From contig NZ_KE136476.1 in NCBI RefSeq assembly GCF_000407145.1, positions 248,001 to 312,000 on the forward strand: a stretch of 64,000 nucleotides of DNA. The letters run 5' to 3'. The position numbers and the translations under genes are program-made. This DNA is from Enterococcus caccae ATCC BAA-1240 (GTDB taxonomy: Bacteria; Bacillota; Bacilli; Lactobacillales; Enterococcaceae). This document shows positions 19,613 through 28,930 of this stretch, in pieces. How positions within the stretch are numbered: position 1 is the stretch's first letter; the number at the start of each line of letters is the position of its first letter. Under the pieces are notes generated by a model. The model was not told the DNA's origin. It ran no database searches and saw only the letters and a program-made list of their open reading frames with translations.

Positions 19613-19670
19613 AAATAAGCTGGAATACCTAAGAATTGTTTGATCGATTCTAGTATCATCCAGCTTATTT
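19613..19670. terminator. Bidirectional terminator between the GH1 gene and the RpiR gene
   Basis: 12-bp arms AAATAAGCTGGA and TCCAGCTTATTT flank a 34-nt loop between convergent genes, with a short T-rich run on the plus side. Confidence 0.65.
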
Positions 19671-19684
19671 TTCTATCAAAAAAA

Positions 19685-20485
19685 TTAGGAATAAAGATGG
19701 TAATAACGCGAATAGAGTATATCGATCAAAAATTGAGCCTGGTATGGAGCCGCTTTTTTAATCGAACTTTGACCAAGGTAAAGAACTTCATCGAAGATAT
19801 TCGCTATTTTCATTTGAACATTTTGGGTAATCAACACAGTGTAGTTAGCGTTTGAAGCCATGTCGAACAAAAGGTCGCTGAATTTTATAAAGTAGTTACC
19901 GTCAGTCGAAAGAATAATCACTAGGCTATTTTTCGTCATTTGTTGAAATGCCTTTCGTTGATCCATTCGCCCATTAAAGTAAGTGACGTATTTTCCACAA
20001 GAAAATAATAGATATTGAAATTGCTCTAGTAATAATCCAGAAGAATGTGTACCAAAAAAATAGACATCTTCCGTGTCGTGGATTCGTTGGCATAACATAT
20101 CGATCTGGTTTAAGTCCAGATGATTTTCTAATGATTGAAGTGAGGCAGAGATGTGTTTGATATAAGTGTTGAGTGTCTGCTCTTTAGTTGGTCCATCGAT
20201 TGTTAATTCAAAATTATTTTTATTGATAAATTTTTTAGTTTCTAACCGATAATCACTAAACGCTTGTTTCAGGTCAGAAAATTTTGAGTACCCTAATTTT
20301 TTAGAAAACCTGCTGATACTAGCTGTGGAGGTGAAGCATTCAGCCGCTAGTGACTCAATCGTGATGTCTGGTGTATCATGTCCTACTTTTTTTAATAAGA
20401 TTCGTGCAATCGTGGTATTGATATTTCCTTCAGTAGTGGAAATAACGAGATCCTGAAGCTTCCCTACAATACTTGTTTTTTCCAT
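19685..20485 (-). CDS. RpiR/MurR-family transcriptional regulator
   Basis: 266 aa. N-terminal helix-turn-helix (about 35-65, SLAAECFTSTASISRFSKKLGYSKF) and a C-terminal SIS sugar-phosphate domain (about 110-250, VYFFGTHSSG and VIILSTDGNY). RpiR regulators respond to sugar phosphates. It is convergent with the PTS/GH1 operon and is the likely local regulator, though its operator is not obvious. Confidence 0.88.
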   Translation of the reverse strand: MEKTSIVGKLQDLVISTTEGNINTTIARILLKKVGHDTPDITIESLAAECFTSTASISRFSKKLGYSKFSDLKQAFSDYRLETKKFINKNNFELTIDGPTKEQTLNTYIKHISASLQSLENHLDLNQIDMLCQRIHDTEDVYFFGTHSSGLLLEQFQYLLFSCGKYVTYFNGRMDQRKAFQQMTKNSLVIILSTDGNYFIKFSDLLFDMASNANYTVLITQNVQMKIANIFDEVLYLGQSSIKKAAPYQAQFLIDILYSRYYHLYS

Positions 20486-20681
20486 TGTTACCTCCTGAAT
20501 AAGTATGATTATTCAAAGTATAACAGAAAAAAAGGCACTATGAATACGATTTCTTGGTCTGATTAAACATTCTTGATTGTTCACTTTGATCGCAATGGAA
20601 AGATTAGTAGATACATATTTTTATCTGGCTATCTTATGTTATAATTTAACTAGTCTTACAAGCGGAAAAGGAGGAGATCCA

Positions 20682-21422
20682 GTGGCAAAAAAATTTACGA
20701 CCCCATATGAAGTAGCTTATTATGATGGCGATATTACAAGAAAAATGACGATTCCGTCAATGTTAGCGGTTGTGATCAAAACATCCGAAGAACAAAGCGA
20801 TGCCTTAGAGAGAGGAAGCGATTTTGTTGCGTCATTCGGACTTGGCTGGGTCATTACCAACTACGAAATCCATATCACGCGTTTACCTAAAGTGGGAGAA
20901 AAACTGGCTATAACAACACAAGCCATCGCGTATAATAAATATTTTTGTTATCGAAACTTTTGGATTCATGATGAAGCAGGCAATGAGTGTGTACTGATTA
21001 AGTCAACTTTTGTCTTGATGGATAAAGTGAACCGTAAAATGAGCAGCGTCTTGCCAGAAATTATTGAGCCGTATGAAAGTGAAAAAATCAAGAAAATCTA
21101 TCGTAGCGAAAAAATTGAAAAAGTTGAAAAGGGTGAATTTTCACCGTATCGTGTGCGCTATTTTGATATAGATGGCAATCAACATGTGAATAATGCTATT
21201 TACTTCAACTGGTTACTCGATGTATTAGGATATGATTTCCTTAGCACTTATGAACCGACATTTATCAATGTGAAATTTGATAAAGAAGTAGAATACGGTC
21301 AAGTTGTAGAAAGTCATTATGAAACGCTGGACACAGATGAGGGCAAAATAACAAGACATGAAATTCGAATTGATGGTCAAACATATTGTGAAGCGAACAT
21401 GAAATGGAAAAAAAGCGAATAG
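20682..21422 (+). CDS. Acyl-ACP thioesterase (FAT family)
   Basis: 246 aa from GTG 20682, chosen for AAGGAGGAG just upstream; the longer reading from 20577 has no SD. Two tandem hotdog folds of the FAT type: the first ends near residue 135, the second contains YFDIDGNQHVNNAIYFNWLLDVL. It releases fatty acids from acyl carrier protein in the cytoplasm. Stand-alone gene with its own terminator. Confidence 0.88.
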   Translation: MAKKFTTPYEVAYYDGDITRKMTIPSMLAVVIKTSEEQSDALERGSDFVASFGLGWVITNYEIHITRLPKVGEKLAITTQAIAYNKYFCYRNFWIHDEAGNECVLIKSTFVLMDKVNRKMSSVLPEIIEPYESEKIKKIYRSEKIEKVEKGEFSPYRVRYFDIDGNQHVNNAIYFNWLLDVLGYDFLSTYEPTFINVKFDKEVEYGQVVESHYETLDTDEGKITRHEIRIDGQTYCEANMKWKKSE

Positions 21423-21445
21423 AATCATAAAATCTTGTCATTTTT

Positions 21446-21481
21446 GACTGAGACAACTTTTTGTTTTGTCTTGGTCTTTTT
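21446..21481 (+). terminator. Terminator after the acyl-ACP thioesterase gene
   Basis: An 11-bp stem (21446-21456 with 21466-21476, two G-T pairs) followed by a T-run. Confidence 0.75.
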
Positions 21482-21563
21482 TAGTATAAAATAAACAGAT
21501 AGGGAACCGATTTTAACAGTTGTACATAATAACTTGAACAAGTAAGGAAAGGATAATAGTGCT

Positions 21564-22397
21564 ATGATACGATTAGGTTTGACTTCTTTTAATGAACATG
21601 ATAAATTAACCGGAAAAAAGCGTTCAACGTTATATGAATATGCAGGCTACTTACCATTAGTTGAGATGGATACTGCTTATTACGGGATTCCAAAGCAAGA
21701 CTCAGTTAGAGAATGGACTAAATCCGTTCCTGAAAATTTTCGTTTTGTCATGAAAGTATACAGCGGGATCAGTTGTCAGGGAGAATGGCAGCAGTACTAT
21801 CAAAGTGAAGAAGAAATGGTTGAAGCGTTTTTAACAAGTATGGCTCCCATGATTGAAAGCGGTAAACTTTTTGCGTTTCTCATTCAATTTTCTGGGACTT
21901 TTAGTTGTACAAAGGAAAATGTTCAATACTTAGAAAAAATCCGTCGTTGGTTTACTGGCTGTCCAATTGCTATAGAATTGCGTAATGGCTCATGGTATAC
22001 GGCGAAATATATTAAACAAACGTTATCATTTATGAAGCATAATGAATTTTCACTGGTTGCAGTTGATGAGCCGCAGATACCTACAAACCCAGTTCCCTTT
22101 TTCCCATATGTGACAAATGATCATTTTGCTTTATTCCGTTTTCATGGCCGAAATGCTGCTGGTTGGATGGCAAACGATAAAGATTGGCGTAAAAAGCGTA
22201 CCTTATATCGTTATAACACTGAAGAAATAGCAGAGTTAAGTGAAGCCGTAGAAAAAGTGGCTCGTGAAGCTAAAGAAATTGGCGTAATCTTTAACAATAA
22301 TTCTGGTGGTGATGCGGCAGGGAATCTGCTAGAAATGAAGGCAGCACTTAACTTGGAATATGACAATTTAAACCCCAAGCAAATGGATTTGTTTTAA
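21564..22397 (+). CDS. DUF72 family protein
   Basis: 277 aa matching the DUF72 (YecE-like) TIM-barrel family: LVEMDTAYYGIPK near the N-terminus, CPIAIELRNGSWY in the middle, VFN(N)NSGGDAAGNLLEM at the end. The biochemical function of this family is not established. ATG 21564 has AAGGAAAGG upstream. It heads a short run with two downstream genes. Confidence 0.85.
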   Translation: MIRLGLTSFNEHDKLTGKKRSTLYEYAGYLPLVEMDTAYYGIPKQDSVREWTKSVPENFRFVMKVYSGISCQGEWQQYYQSEEEMVEAFLTSMAPMIESGKLFAFLIQFSGTFSCTKENVQYLEKIRRWFTGCPIAIELRNGSWYTAKYIKQTLSFMKHNEFSLVAVDEPQIPTNPVPFFPYVTNDHFALFRFHGRNAAGWMANDKDWRKKRTLYRYNTEEIAELSEAVEKVAREAKEIGVIFNNNSGGDAAGNLLEMKAALNLEYDNLNPKQMDLF

Positions 22398-22434
22398 TCG
22401 AACCAAGATAAAATGAAATAAAGAAAGGGAAAAT

Positions 22435-23274
22435 ATGATAAAAGCTATTTTCTTTGATATTGATGGAACGCTGGTCAATAAAAATGCTAAAGCTCTGGAA
22501 ACAACTAAACGAGCAATTGAGTTGGCACAAAAACAAGGGATCATTTGCGGTGTAGCAACTGGTCGAGGTCCTGTCCATTTAAATCAACAGATTGACAAAT
22601 TGAATTTGGATGTTTTTGTTACGTATAATGGTCAGTTAGTTTATACAAAAGATGAAACGATCCGAGCCAATTCTTTTTCTGTTGATGTATTAAGGAACAT
22701 TGTGGCATTTTCCGATGAACATCATCGTCAAATCATGTTTGGTTCAAAGGACAGCTTAGAAGGCAGCTCGCTGATGCGTTTTGGCCAAAAAAAGTGGGCT
22801 AAAAGACTTACTCGATTTTTACCTAAACAGTTTCCGGTGACACTTGCAAAAAATCTAGTCAGTAGATTTTCACTGCACAGAAAAGATCAACGGTACCATG
22901 ATCTTGCTATTTTGAAAGAACCGATTTATCAATGTGTTCTTTTAAGTGCAATGTCAGAAGAACGATTTTTAAAAGAACAATTGCCAGATTGCCAGTTTAC
23001 TCGTTCTAACCCTTATACTGTAGATATTATTCCATCAGGTGGTTCTAAATTAGTGGGAATCCAGCAATGTATTGAACACTTTGGTATTTCGTTAGAAGAA
23101 GTAATGGCTTTTGGTGATAGCTGGAATGACTTGGAAATGTTGAGTCATGTTGGTTTTGGTATAGCAATGGGCAACGCTGAGGAAGAAATCAAAAAAGCCG
23201 CTAAATATGTAACGAAAAGCAATGAAGAAGACGGCATTTATCAAGCATTGAGATACTATGATGTGATTAGATAG
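22435..23274 (+). CDS. Cof-type HAD hydrolase
   Basis: 279 aa. Catalytic FDIDGTLV (Asp nucleophile and Asp+2) at residues 7-14, a GVATGRG motif II, and FGDSWNDLEML for Mg binding near the end, with a Cof-type cap between. It is a cytoplasmic phosphatase of sugar phosphates or flavin/PLP-type substrates; the true substrate is unknown. SD AAAGGGA, 37 bp after the DUF72 gene. Confidence 0.9.
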   Translation: MIKAIFFDIDGTLVNKNAKALETTKRAIELAQKQGIICGVATGRGPVHLNQQIDKLNLDVFVTYNGQLVYTKDETIRANSFSVDVLRNIVAFSDEHHRQIMFGSKDSLEGSSLMRFGQKKWAKRLTRFLPKQFPVTLAKNLVSRFSLHRKDQRYHDLAILKEPIYQCVLLSAMSEERFLKEQLPDCQFTRSNPYTVDIIPSGGSKLVGIQQCIEHFGISLEEVMAFGDSWNDLEMLSHVGFGIAMGNAEEEIKKAAKYVTKSNEEDGIYQALRYYDVIR

Positions 23275-23346
23275 TGTTAGGATTCCCTACCATATGGCAA
23301 ACTTGCCTATTTTATGTATATATTCTTAATAAAAAGGAGGCTTTTT

Positions 23347-23874
23347 ATGAAAATCGATAATCCATTTGAAAAAGCGGAAGCATTTCATGAAAAATTTGAT
23401 AATAGAAAACCTGCAATCCCAACACCATTTTCTGCTAAGCAAGCATCAGATCGAGCGGGCTTTAAAGTGGAAGAGTTAGTTGAATTTTTGTATGGATCAG
23501 CGAATAATGATCCAGTAGTTTTTAAAGACTTAGTGAATCAGTTGAAAGCAGCCGTTGATCAGGCTGAGGAAAAAGTCCTTAGCAAGCAAAAGAAAGTAAC
23601 AGATCCTTTGGTAGAACAAGTGGATGCCTTGATCGACCTGTTGTATTTCACTTATGGCTCATTCTCATTATTAGGTGTAGAACCCACTGAAGTTTTCTCA
23701 ATCGTTCATGAAGCCAACATGGGGAAAATTTTCCCGGATGGAAAACCGCATTATCATCCAGTCACACATAAAGTGATGAAGCCGGATAATTGGGAAGCTG
23801 ATTTTGCGCCTGAGCCAAAAATCAAAGCTGAATTAGATCGTCAGAAAAAAGCGGCTGAAACAAATGAATCATGA
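23347..23874 (+). CDS. MazG-like/PRA-PH-like all-alpha NTP pyrophosphohydrolase
   Basis: 175 aa from ATG 23347 with SD AAGGAGG; the upstream Met at 23314 is not needed. An all-helical protein with an EELVEF acidic motif near residue 43 and DALIDLLYF near residue 88, resembling the paired acidic motifs that bind Mg in MazG-like enzymes, then a conserved HEANMGKIFPDGKPHYHP stretch. Substrate unknown. An unrelated family cannot be excluded without a search. Confidence 0.65.
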   Translation: MKIDNPFEKAEAFHEKFDNRKPAIPTPFSAKQASDRAGFKVEELVEFLYGSANNDPVVFKDLVNQLKAAVDQAEEKVLSKQKKVTDPLVEQVDALIDLLYFTYGSFSLLGVEPTEVFSIVHEANMGKIFPDGKPHYHPVTHKVMKPDNWEADFAPEPKIKAELDRQKKAAETNES

Positions 23875-23891
23875 GCGATAGAAAAAAGGAC

Positions 23892-24000
23892 GGGTGTGGA
23901 ACAAAAGTGAAAATCACTTTTGTCCCACACCCTAAATGCGAGTAAACGGTGGAAGCAGAAGCAATCCCTTTGGAAATAAGCTTCTGTTCCATCCTCATCC
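23892..24000. repeat. Dispersed intergenic hairpin element, copy A
   Basis: An 18-bp stem (23892-23909 with 23915-23932, one mismatch) with ACAAAAGTG next to the loop, followed by TAAATGCGAGTAAACGGTGG and a short purine tract. The reverse complement of the element at 35063-35143 matches over the hairpin and the TAAATGCGA tail. It sits between convergent genes and probably terminates both. Confidence 0.75.
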
Positions 24001-24020
24001 TTTATTTTTATCATGAAAGG

Positions 24021-25604
24021 TTAATCGAAATGTGCCCAAAAGTTTTTTTGATAATGATGGATCCACAGAATAGTCATAAGTACGATAAGCCCTAAAACAC
24101 ATAAATTTAATGGCCAAAATGGCAAATACATAGCTGCAAAACCATAAATGACCAAAACAATCAAACTACCAAAAATCGATCCTAACATTGTTATAACTAA
24201 TCCTATATTTCCAGCCCCACGATTAAACAATTGGCTGATACTGGTCCATTCTAGTAAGATAAAACGATAGTCTCTTGCAAAAAAACGCAGACAAAGTAGA
24301 TAACTTCCTAACAATGCCCCTGCAACTAAAACAAAACCAAAGAGAAGTGATAATTGTAAGAGAACGCTAGCAATCACTGCTATTCCACCAGTCAAGATAA
24401 TCTGAATAACGAGACCAACTAAAAATTTTTTCTGCATATAATTAGACATTGAGATCGGTAAAGATCGTATAAAATGGAAATTTTCTTGATCAAGAGAAAT
24501 CAGATTACTAATAAAAGAAGTCTGGTTGATTGTCATCAAAGCCAACGCAATTCCAGCTAAAAAGACCACCCCAATAAAACGGATATCTAAATGATTTAAC
24601 GTTAAAGAGCCGCCAAACGCAAATGTAACGATAAAAATGACTGGCATCAACAATGAATTTGATAATACTTGCATAATTAAGTTGGGTTCTTTCAATAACT
24701 GTCTATTATAACTGATCAACAACTGCCTCAAATTTTGATTTACTTTATGTTTTCGGCGTTGAGCACCTTTGGCAGTTGTTGCATCTGTAAGTTGTTCATA
24801 AAGTTTTGGTAAAATCAGTACTTTCACTGCTAACATTAAAAGTAGAAGTATACCTAGTAATCCAACCAAACTAAGTAAGCCAGATGTTGAAAAGGGATTG
24901 GATATAATCTGAAATAGTGGTAATAAAACAGTAATCGGATTTCGATCCATTTGGCCTGCTTCAGAATAAGAACCTTGCCCATTCATAAAAAGTATTCCCA
25001 CAATGGCAATGGTCATAGAAATTCCTAACAATAAACTAGTAACAATTTTTTTATGTTCTTTGAAAAATTTCGTTCGAGTCAATCCAAATACGATCAAACA
25101 GCAGATTGCAAAGACTGTAGTTAAAACTAATAAAAAAAGCAAAATCGCCAAAATAATGGTCACTGGCAAAAACAGACCAGCTCGCCAACCAGTCAGCAAG
25201 AACACGACCAACATTGGAAAAACAAAAGGTGTAACAGTTAAAGCAACAACCAAAATTTTTGCCGTAAAAATCATACTTTGCTTAAACGGTAGAGGTAAAT
25301 ATGCTGGTAAGTCCTGACTTTCAAAGAAGACATTATAAATGACAGAAATTCCTTGTGAAAAGGCTAAAATACTAAATAAGGCTACGTAATAAGTAAAGAA
25401 ACCTGGCATTTGACTAAAATCAATCAGAAACATTGTTACACCATAGATAAGTAAAAATAAAAAACCAGAAAGTAAATATTGATTGATCAAGGACCGTGTC
25501 AAAGCTTTTCCACTTTTCCCTTTTCTTCGAGCTCGATCTGTTACTTGAGGATTGGCATATCGTAAGTTTACTCGTGTTAATTCAAACAATTGAGTTTTAT
25601 TCAT
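24021..25604 (-). CDS. ABC exporter permease subunit
   Basis: 527 aa from ATG 25604 (SD AAGGTGAG); a TTG five codons upstream is less likely. About ten hydrophobic segments and no ATPase motifs. The start overlaps the ATPase gene by 8 bp, so the two form one exporter. Substrate unknown; several related pairs in Gram-positives are of undefined function. Confidence 0.85.
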   Translation of the reverse strand: MNKTQLFELTRVNLRYANPQVTDRARRKGKSGKALTRSLINQYLLSGFLFLLIYGVTMFLIDFSQMPGFFTYYVALFSILAFSQGISVIYNVFFESQDLPAYLPLPFKQSMIFTAKILVVALTVTPFVFPMLVVFLLTGWRAGLFLPVTIILAILLFLLVLTTVFAICCLIVFGLTRTKFFKEHKKIVTSLLLGISMTIAIVGILFMNGQGSYSEAGQMDRNPITVLLPLFQIISNPFSTSGLLSLVGLLGILLLLMLAVKVLILPKLYEQLTDATTAKGAQRRKHKVNQNLRQLLISYNRQLLKEPNLIMQVLSNSLLMPVIFIVTFAFGGSLTLNHLDIRFIGVVFLAGIALALMTINQTSFISNLISLDQENFHFIRSLPISMSNYMQKKFLVGLVIQIILTGGIAVIASVLLQLSLLFGFVLVAGALLGSYLLCLRFFARDYRFILLEWTSISQLFNRGAGNIGLVITMLGSIFGSLIVLVIYGFAAMYLPFWPLNLCVLGLIVLMTILWIHHYQKNFWAHFD

Positions 25605-26373
25605 TCGTCTCACCTTCAATACGTTCTAATAATTGTGTATCTGATTGACGACCCGCCATCTTCAAATAAATAGCTTCTAAAGATTCATCTGGAGATTGCG
25701 CTAATAAATTATCAACAGAACCATTGTAAATGAGTTCGCCTTTTTTTAAAATCGCCAATTGATCACATAGTTGCTGTGCTGTATCTAAGGCATGTGTTGA
25801 GAAAATAACTGTTTTCCCTTTTGCTGCATGAGCTTTCATCATTTGTTTCAAGTCAAAGGCAGCTTGGGGATCTAATCCTTGTAGCGGTTCATCTAAAATC
25901 CAAACATCAGGATCAGGCAATAACGCACCGATGATAATCGTTTTTTGCCGCATTCCATGAGAAAAACTAGCTAACGTTTCATCTTGATGACTCAACATAT
26001 CAAATAAAGAAGCTAACTCGCTCAAACGAGTCTGTTTTTGTGTTTCGTCAAGTTCATAAGCAGCACCAATCAAATCCCAGTATTCACCTGCTGTTAACTG
26101 CAAAAAGATATCTGGGGTGTCAGGGACATACGCAATTTTTTGTTTGATTGCTTGTCGATTTTCCGATAATTCTAGACCGTCCACTTTGATTGAACCGCTA
26201 GAAGGTTGAATGATGCTGACTAAACTTTTGATCGTTGTCGATTTACCCGCCCCATTGTGCCCCAAAAATCCAAAAATTTCTCCCTGTTTAATTGTTAGAT
26301 TCAGACCCTTTAATGCTTGTTTTGTTCCATAGTTTTTACTAACGCCTACCAATTCTATCACGTTGTTTCCCAC
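25597..26373 (-). CDS. ABC exporter ATP-binding subunit
   Basis: 258 aa. Walker A GHNGAGKST, a degenerate signature FSHGMRQK, Walker B VWILDEPLQGLD and a switch His in STHAL. It powers the overlapping permease. Similar to drug/peptide/bacteriocin-immunity type exporters, but substrate cannot be told. Confidence 0.92.
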   Translation of the reverse strand: MGNNVIELVGVSKNYGTKQALKGLNLTIKQGEIFGFLGHNGAGKSTTIKSLVSIIQPSSGSIKVDGLELSENRQAIKQKIAYVPDTPDIFLQLTAGEYWDLIGAAYELDETQKQTRLSELASLFDMLSHQDETLASFSHGMRQKTIIIGALLPDPDVWILDEPLQGLDPQAAFDLKQMMKAHAAKGKTVIFSTHALDTAQQLCDQLAILKKGELIYNGSVDNLLAQSPDESLEAIYLKMAGRQSDTQLLERIEGETNE

Positions 26374-26442
26374 CTTTTCATATGTAGTAGATTGTTTTTA
26401 TTGTACCCCAGTCTTATGCTGATGAGAATGCTTTCTTAAAAA

Positions 26443-26479
26443 AAACACAGAAAGTGCCAGATTTGGCGTTTCTGTGTTT
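26443..26479 (-). terminator. Terminator after the aspartokinase gene
   Basis: Near-perfect inverted repeat around a 4-nt loop (AAACACAGAAA outer arm), followed on the minus strand by a long T-run. Confidence 0.85.
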
Positions 26480-26488
26480 CCTAGTTGA

Positions 26489-27841
26489 TCAATCTTCAAA
26501 AAATGTTTTATATAAGGCTTGGATCGCTTTTTTCTCCTGATCTTCTTGAATTCCAAACATAATGCTGACCTCTGAAGAACCTTGGTTGATCATCTCCAAG
26601 TTGATTTTATTAAAAGCCAAGGCTGCAGTACTATCGGCCATGACACCGATTCGTTGGCGCATTCCTTCACCCACCACCATTAACATAGATAAGCCATGGG
26701 TGATCCGTAATTCATCTGGTTCTAGCTCAAGTTCTAATCGTTTCATCAATTCTTCTTCGATATCAATTGTGAGCTGACGTTCCCTTAAAATGATTGAAAT
26801 ATCATCGATCCCAGAAGGCATGTGTTCATAACTAAGCCCCAATTCTTCAAGAATCTGCAACAAACGACGTCCAAATCCAAGTTCTCTATTCATTAGATAT
26901 TTGCTGATATAAATACTAGCAAAACCTTGGTCACTGGCAATTCCAACAACAGGATCGTGTTTAACTGTTCTGGAAGTTGTGATCAATGTACCAGGATGTT
27001 CAGGATTATTTGTATTTTTGATAACTACAGGAATATTAGCACGGTAAGCAGGCATCAATGCTTCATCATGTAGAACGGCAAAACCAGCATAAGCTAATTC
27101 TCGCATTTCTCGATATGTCAGTTCTTTGATTGTTTTAGGTTCATGGATGATTCCAGGATGAGCAACAAAAATACCATTGACATCCGTAAAGTTTTCATAA
27201 ATATCAGCTTCCACACCAGCTGCAACGATCGATCCTGTGATATCAGATCCCCCTCTGGAAAATGTACATATATCTCCTGCTTCTGTAAAGCCAAAGAAAC
27301 CAGGGATCACTAAGATTTCATCCGTTGATTTAGATCGATTGATCTTACTTAAAGAAGAAGGCAAAATACGGGCATTACCAGGTTCGTCTGACACGATGAG
27401 TCCAAGATCCTTTGGGTTTTTATAGCGAGCCTTTAGTCCACGTTGTTGGAAAAAAGAAGCAACTAATTTTGCATTGTTATCCTCACCGCTTGCGAGAAAG
27501 GCATCGAAAAGATGCGGATTATTATCTTTGGGCAAAGTAGATAACTTTTGGATAGCTTGTTGAATATCATCTAAAATTTCTTTTCCAATCGCTAACTCCT
27601 CTAAAATCCCTTCATAACGACTAACGATTTTCTCAATAATTTCGCTCGTATTTTCACTATTTAAATAGGCATTATAGTAAGCAATCAGTAAATCTGTTAC
27701 TTTTGTGTCATCAGAAGAACGCTTACCAGGAGCTGAAACAACGATAAACTTTCGTGAAACGTCTTCTTTTACGATTTGCAAAACTTTTTCTAATTGTGTA
27801 GCGGATGCTAGCGAACTGCCTCCAAATTTTGTGACTTTCAC
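26489..27841 (-). CDS. Aspartokinase
   Basis: 450 aa from GTG 27841, chosen because TTAGGAG precedes it and the canonical KVTKFGGSSLA start follows; the ATG 33 bp upstream would add a non-conserved stretch. Amino-acid kinase domain to about residue 290 with GGSDITGSIVAAG, then two ACT domains for feedback control. It makes aspartyl phosphate for lysine, threonine and methionine. Single-gene unit, similar to the threonine-type stand-alone isozymes of bacilli (inference). Confidence 0.93.
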   Translation of the reverse strand: MKVTKFGGSSLASATQLEKVLQIVKEDVSRKFIVVSAPGKRSSDDTKVTDLLIAYYNAYLNSENTSEIIEKIVSRYEGILEELAIGKEILDDIQQAIQKLSTLPKDNNPHLFDAFLASGEDNNAKLVASFFQQRGLKARYKNPKDLGLIVSDEPGNARILPSSLSKINRSKSTDEILVIPGFFGFTEAGDICTFSRGGSDITGSIVAAGVEADIYENFTDVNGIFVAHPGIIHEPKTIKELTYREMRELAYAGFAVLHDEALMPAYRANIPVVIKNTNNPEHPGTLITTSRTVKHDPVVGIASDQGFASIYISKYLMNRELGFGRRLLQILEELGLSYEHMPSGIDDISIILRERQLTIDIEEELMKRLELELEPDELRITHGLSMLMVVGEGMRQRIGVMADSTAALAFNKINLEMINQGSSEVSIMFGIQEDQEKKAIQALYKTFFED

Positions 27842-28035
27842 TTTTTTCACTCCTAATTTTAATATATTTTTCATTATAATAGTAAAAGAATACCGAAAGA
27901 TGGTCAGAAAAGCAACTGCAAAAATGATAATTATTTGTTCTTTTCAGTAGTTTTTCAACAAATTTCTTCATTTTTTTTCAAACTTTTGTTAGACTGGTAG
28001 AGCTGAATAAGAATAGTCAAAAAAGGAGCACCAAA

Positions 28036-28701
28036 ATGACGCAAGAATATAAAGGAATAATTTTCGATATGGACGGGGTTCTTGTTGATAGCGAAGCGTT
28101 TTATTATCAGCGCAGAAAAGCATTCCTTAAAGAATATGATCTATCCATTGAACAGATTCCTGTTTCATTATTTATCGGAGCTGATATGCGAAGCTTATGG
28201 GAGATCATACTTGAATCTAACGATACGGCTTATGATGAAGCCTATTTGAGCGAACGTTATCATCAATATAAAGCAGAACATCCAATCGACTACAGAGGGT
28301 TGATCGATCCAGATGCAAAACGAGTGTTGCAGTTTTTTAAAAGAAAAGGCTACAAAATCGGTTTGGCATCCTCCTCAACGATGAATGTGATTCAAGAAGT
28401 ATTGAAAGTAGGCCAACTAACGAGCTACTTTGATGCGATCATAAGTGGCACTCAATTTAAGAAAAGTAAACCATCGCCAGAAATATATGAATACACAGCG
28501 CAAGAATTAGGAGTCGATCCTAAGGACTGTTTGGCAATTGAAGACTCTGAAAAGGGGATCCGCTCAGCCTACGATGCAGGAACAACAGTGTGGGCATTGA
28601 AAGATACTCGCTTTGGGATGGATCAGCAATTAGCAGATTTAAAACTTAATACATTGAGCGATGTGTGTAAAAAGTTGCAAAAGAGAGCGAAAATCGGTTA
28701 A
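28036..28701 (+). CDS. HAD hydrolase, beta-phosphoglucomutase/phosphatase-like
   Basis: 221 aa. FDMDGVLVDSE (motif I, residues 10-20), GLASSSTMN, KKSKPSPEIY and EDSEKGIRSAYDAG motifs of the beta-phosphoglucomutase-like group. SD AAAAAGGAGC. Substrate unknown, probably a sugar phosphate. Transcribed alone. Confidence 0.88.
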   Translation: MTQEYKGIIFDMDGVLVDSEAFYYQRRKAFLKEYDLSIEQIPVSLFIGADMRSLWEIILESNDTAYDEAYLSERYHQYKAEHPIDYRGLIDPDAKRVLQFFKRKGYKIGLASSSTMNVIQEVLKVGQLTSYFDAIISGTQFKKSKPSPEIYEYTAQELGVDPKDCLAIEDSEKGIRSAYDAGTTVWALKDTRFGMDQQLADLKLNTLSDVCKKLQKRAKIG

Positions 28702-28796
28702 ACTAACTAATAGTCGGCATAGATTTGTGACAATCATACAAAGTCAAAACATTTCTTAAAAATTTACAAATTGTTAGTGCTTGATCGACTGGTTTG

Positions 28797-28805
28797 TGAT
28801 ATAAT
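28797..28805 (+). promoter_or_regulatory. Extended -10 promoter element upstream of ezrA
   Basis: TGATATAAT matches the extended -10 consensus TGNTATAAT; no good -35 is present. It is about 126 bp before the ezrA start. Confidence 0.55.
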
Positions 28806-28930
28806 TTTCTGTAGGTGTTTTTAAGGAAATTTAAGTAGATAAGAGAATAGTGTAACTGTAGATAGAGGCATTTTTGTTATTTATCAATCGTTACATATCA
28901 TATATGGACTAATAAACGGAGGAACCATGG

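Noticed and set aside
24998-25317. Plus-strand ORF of about 104 codons opposite the ABC permease
   Set aside because: Antisense to a membrane protein gene; lysine-rich composition is a complement artefact.
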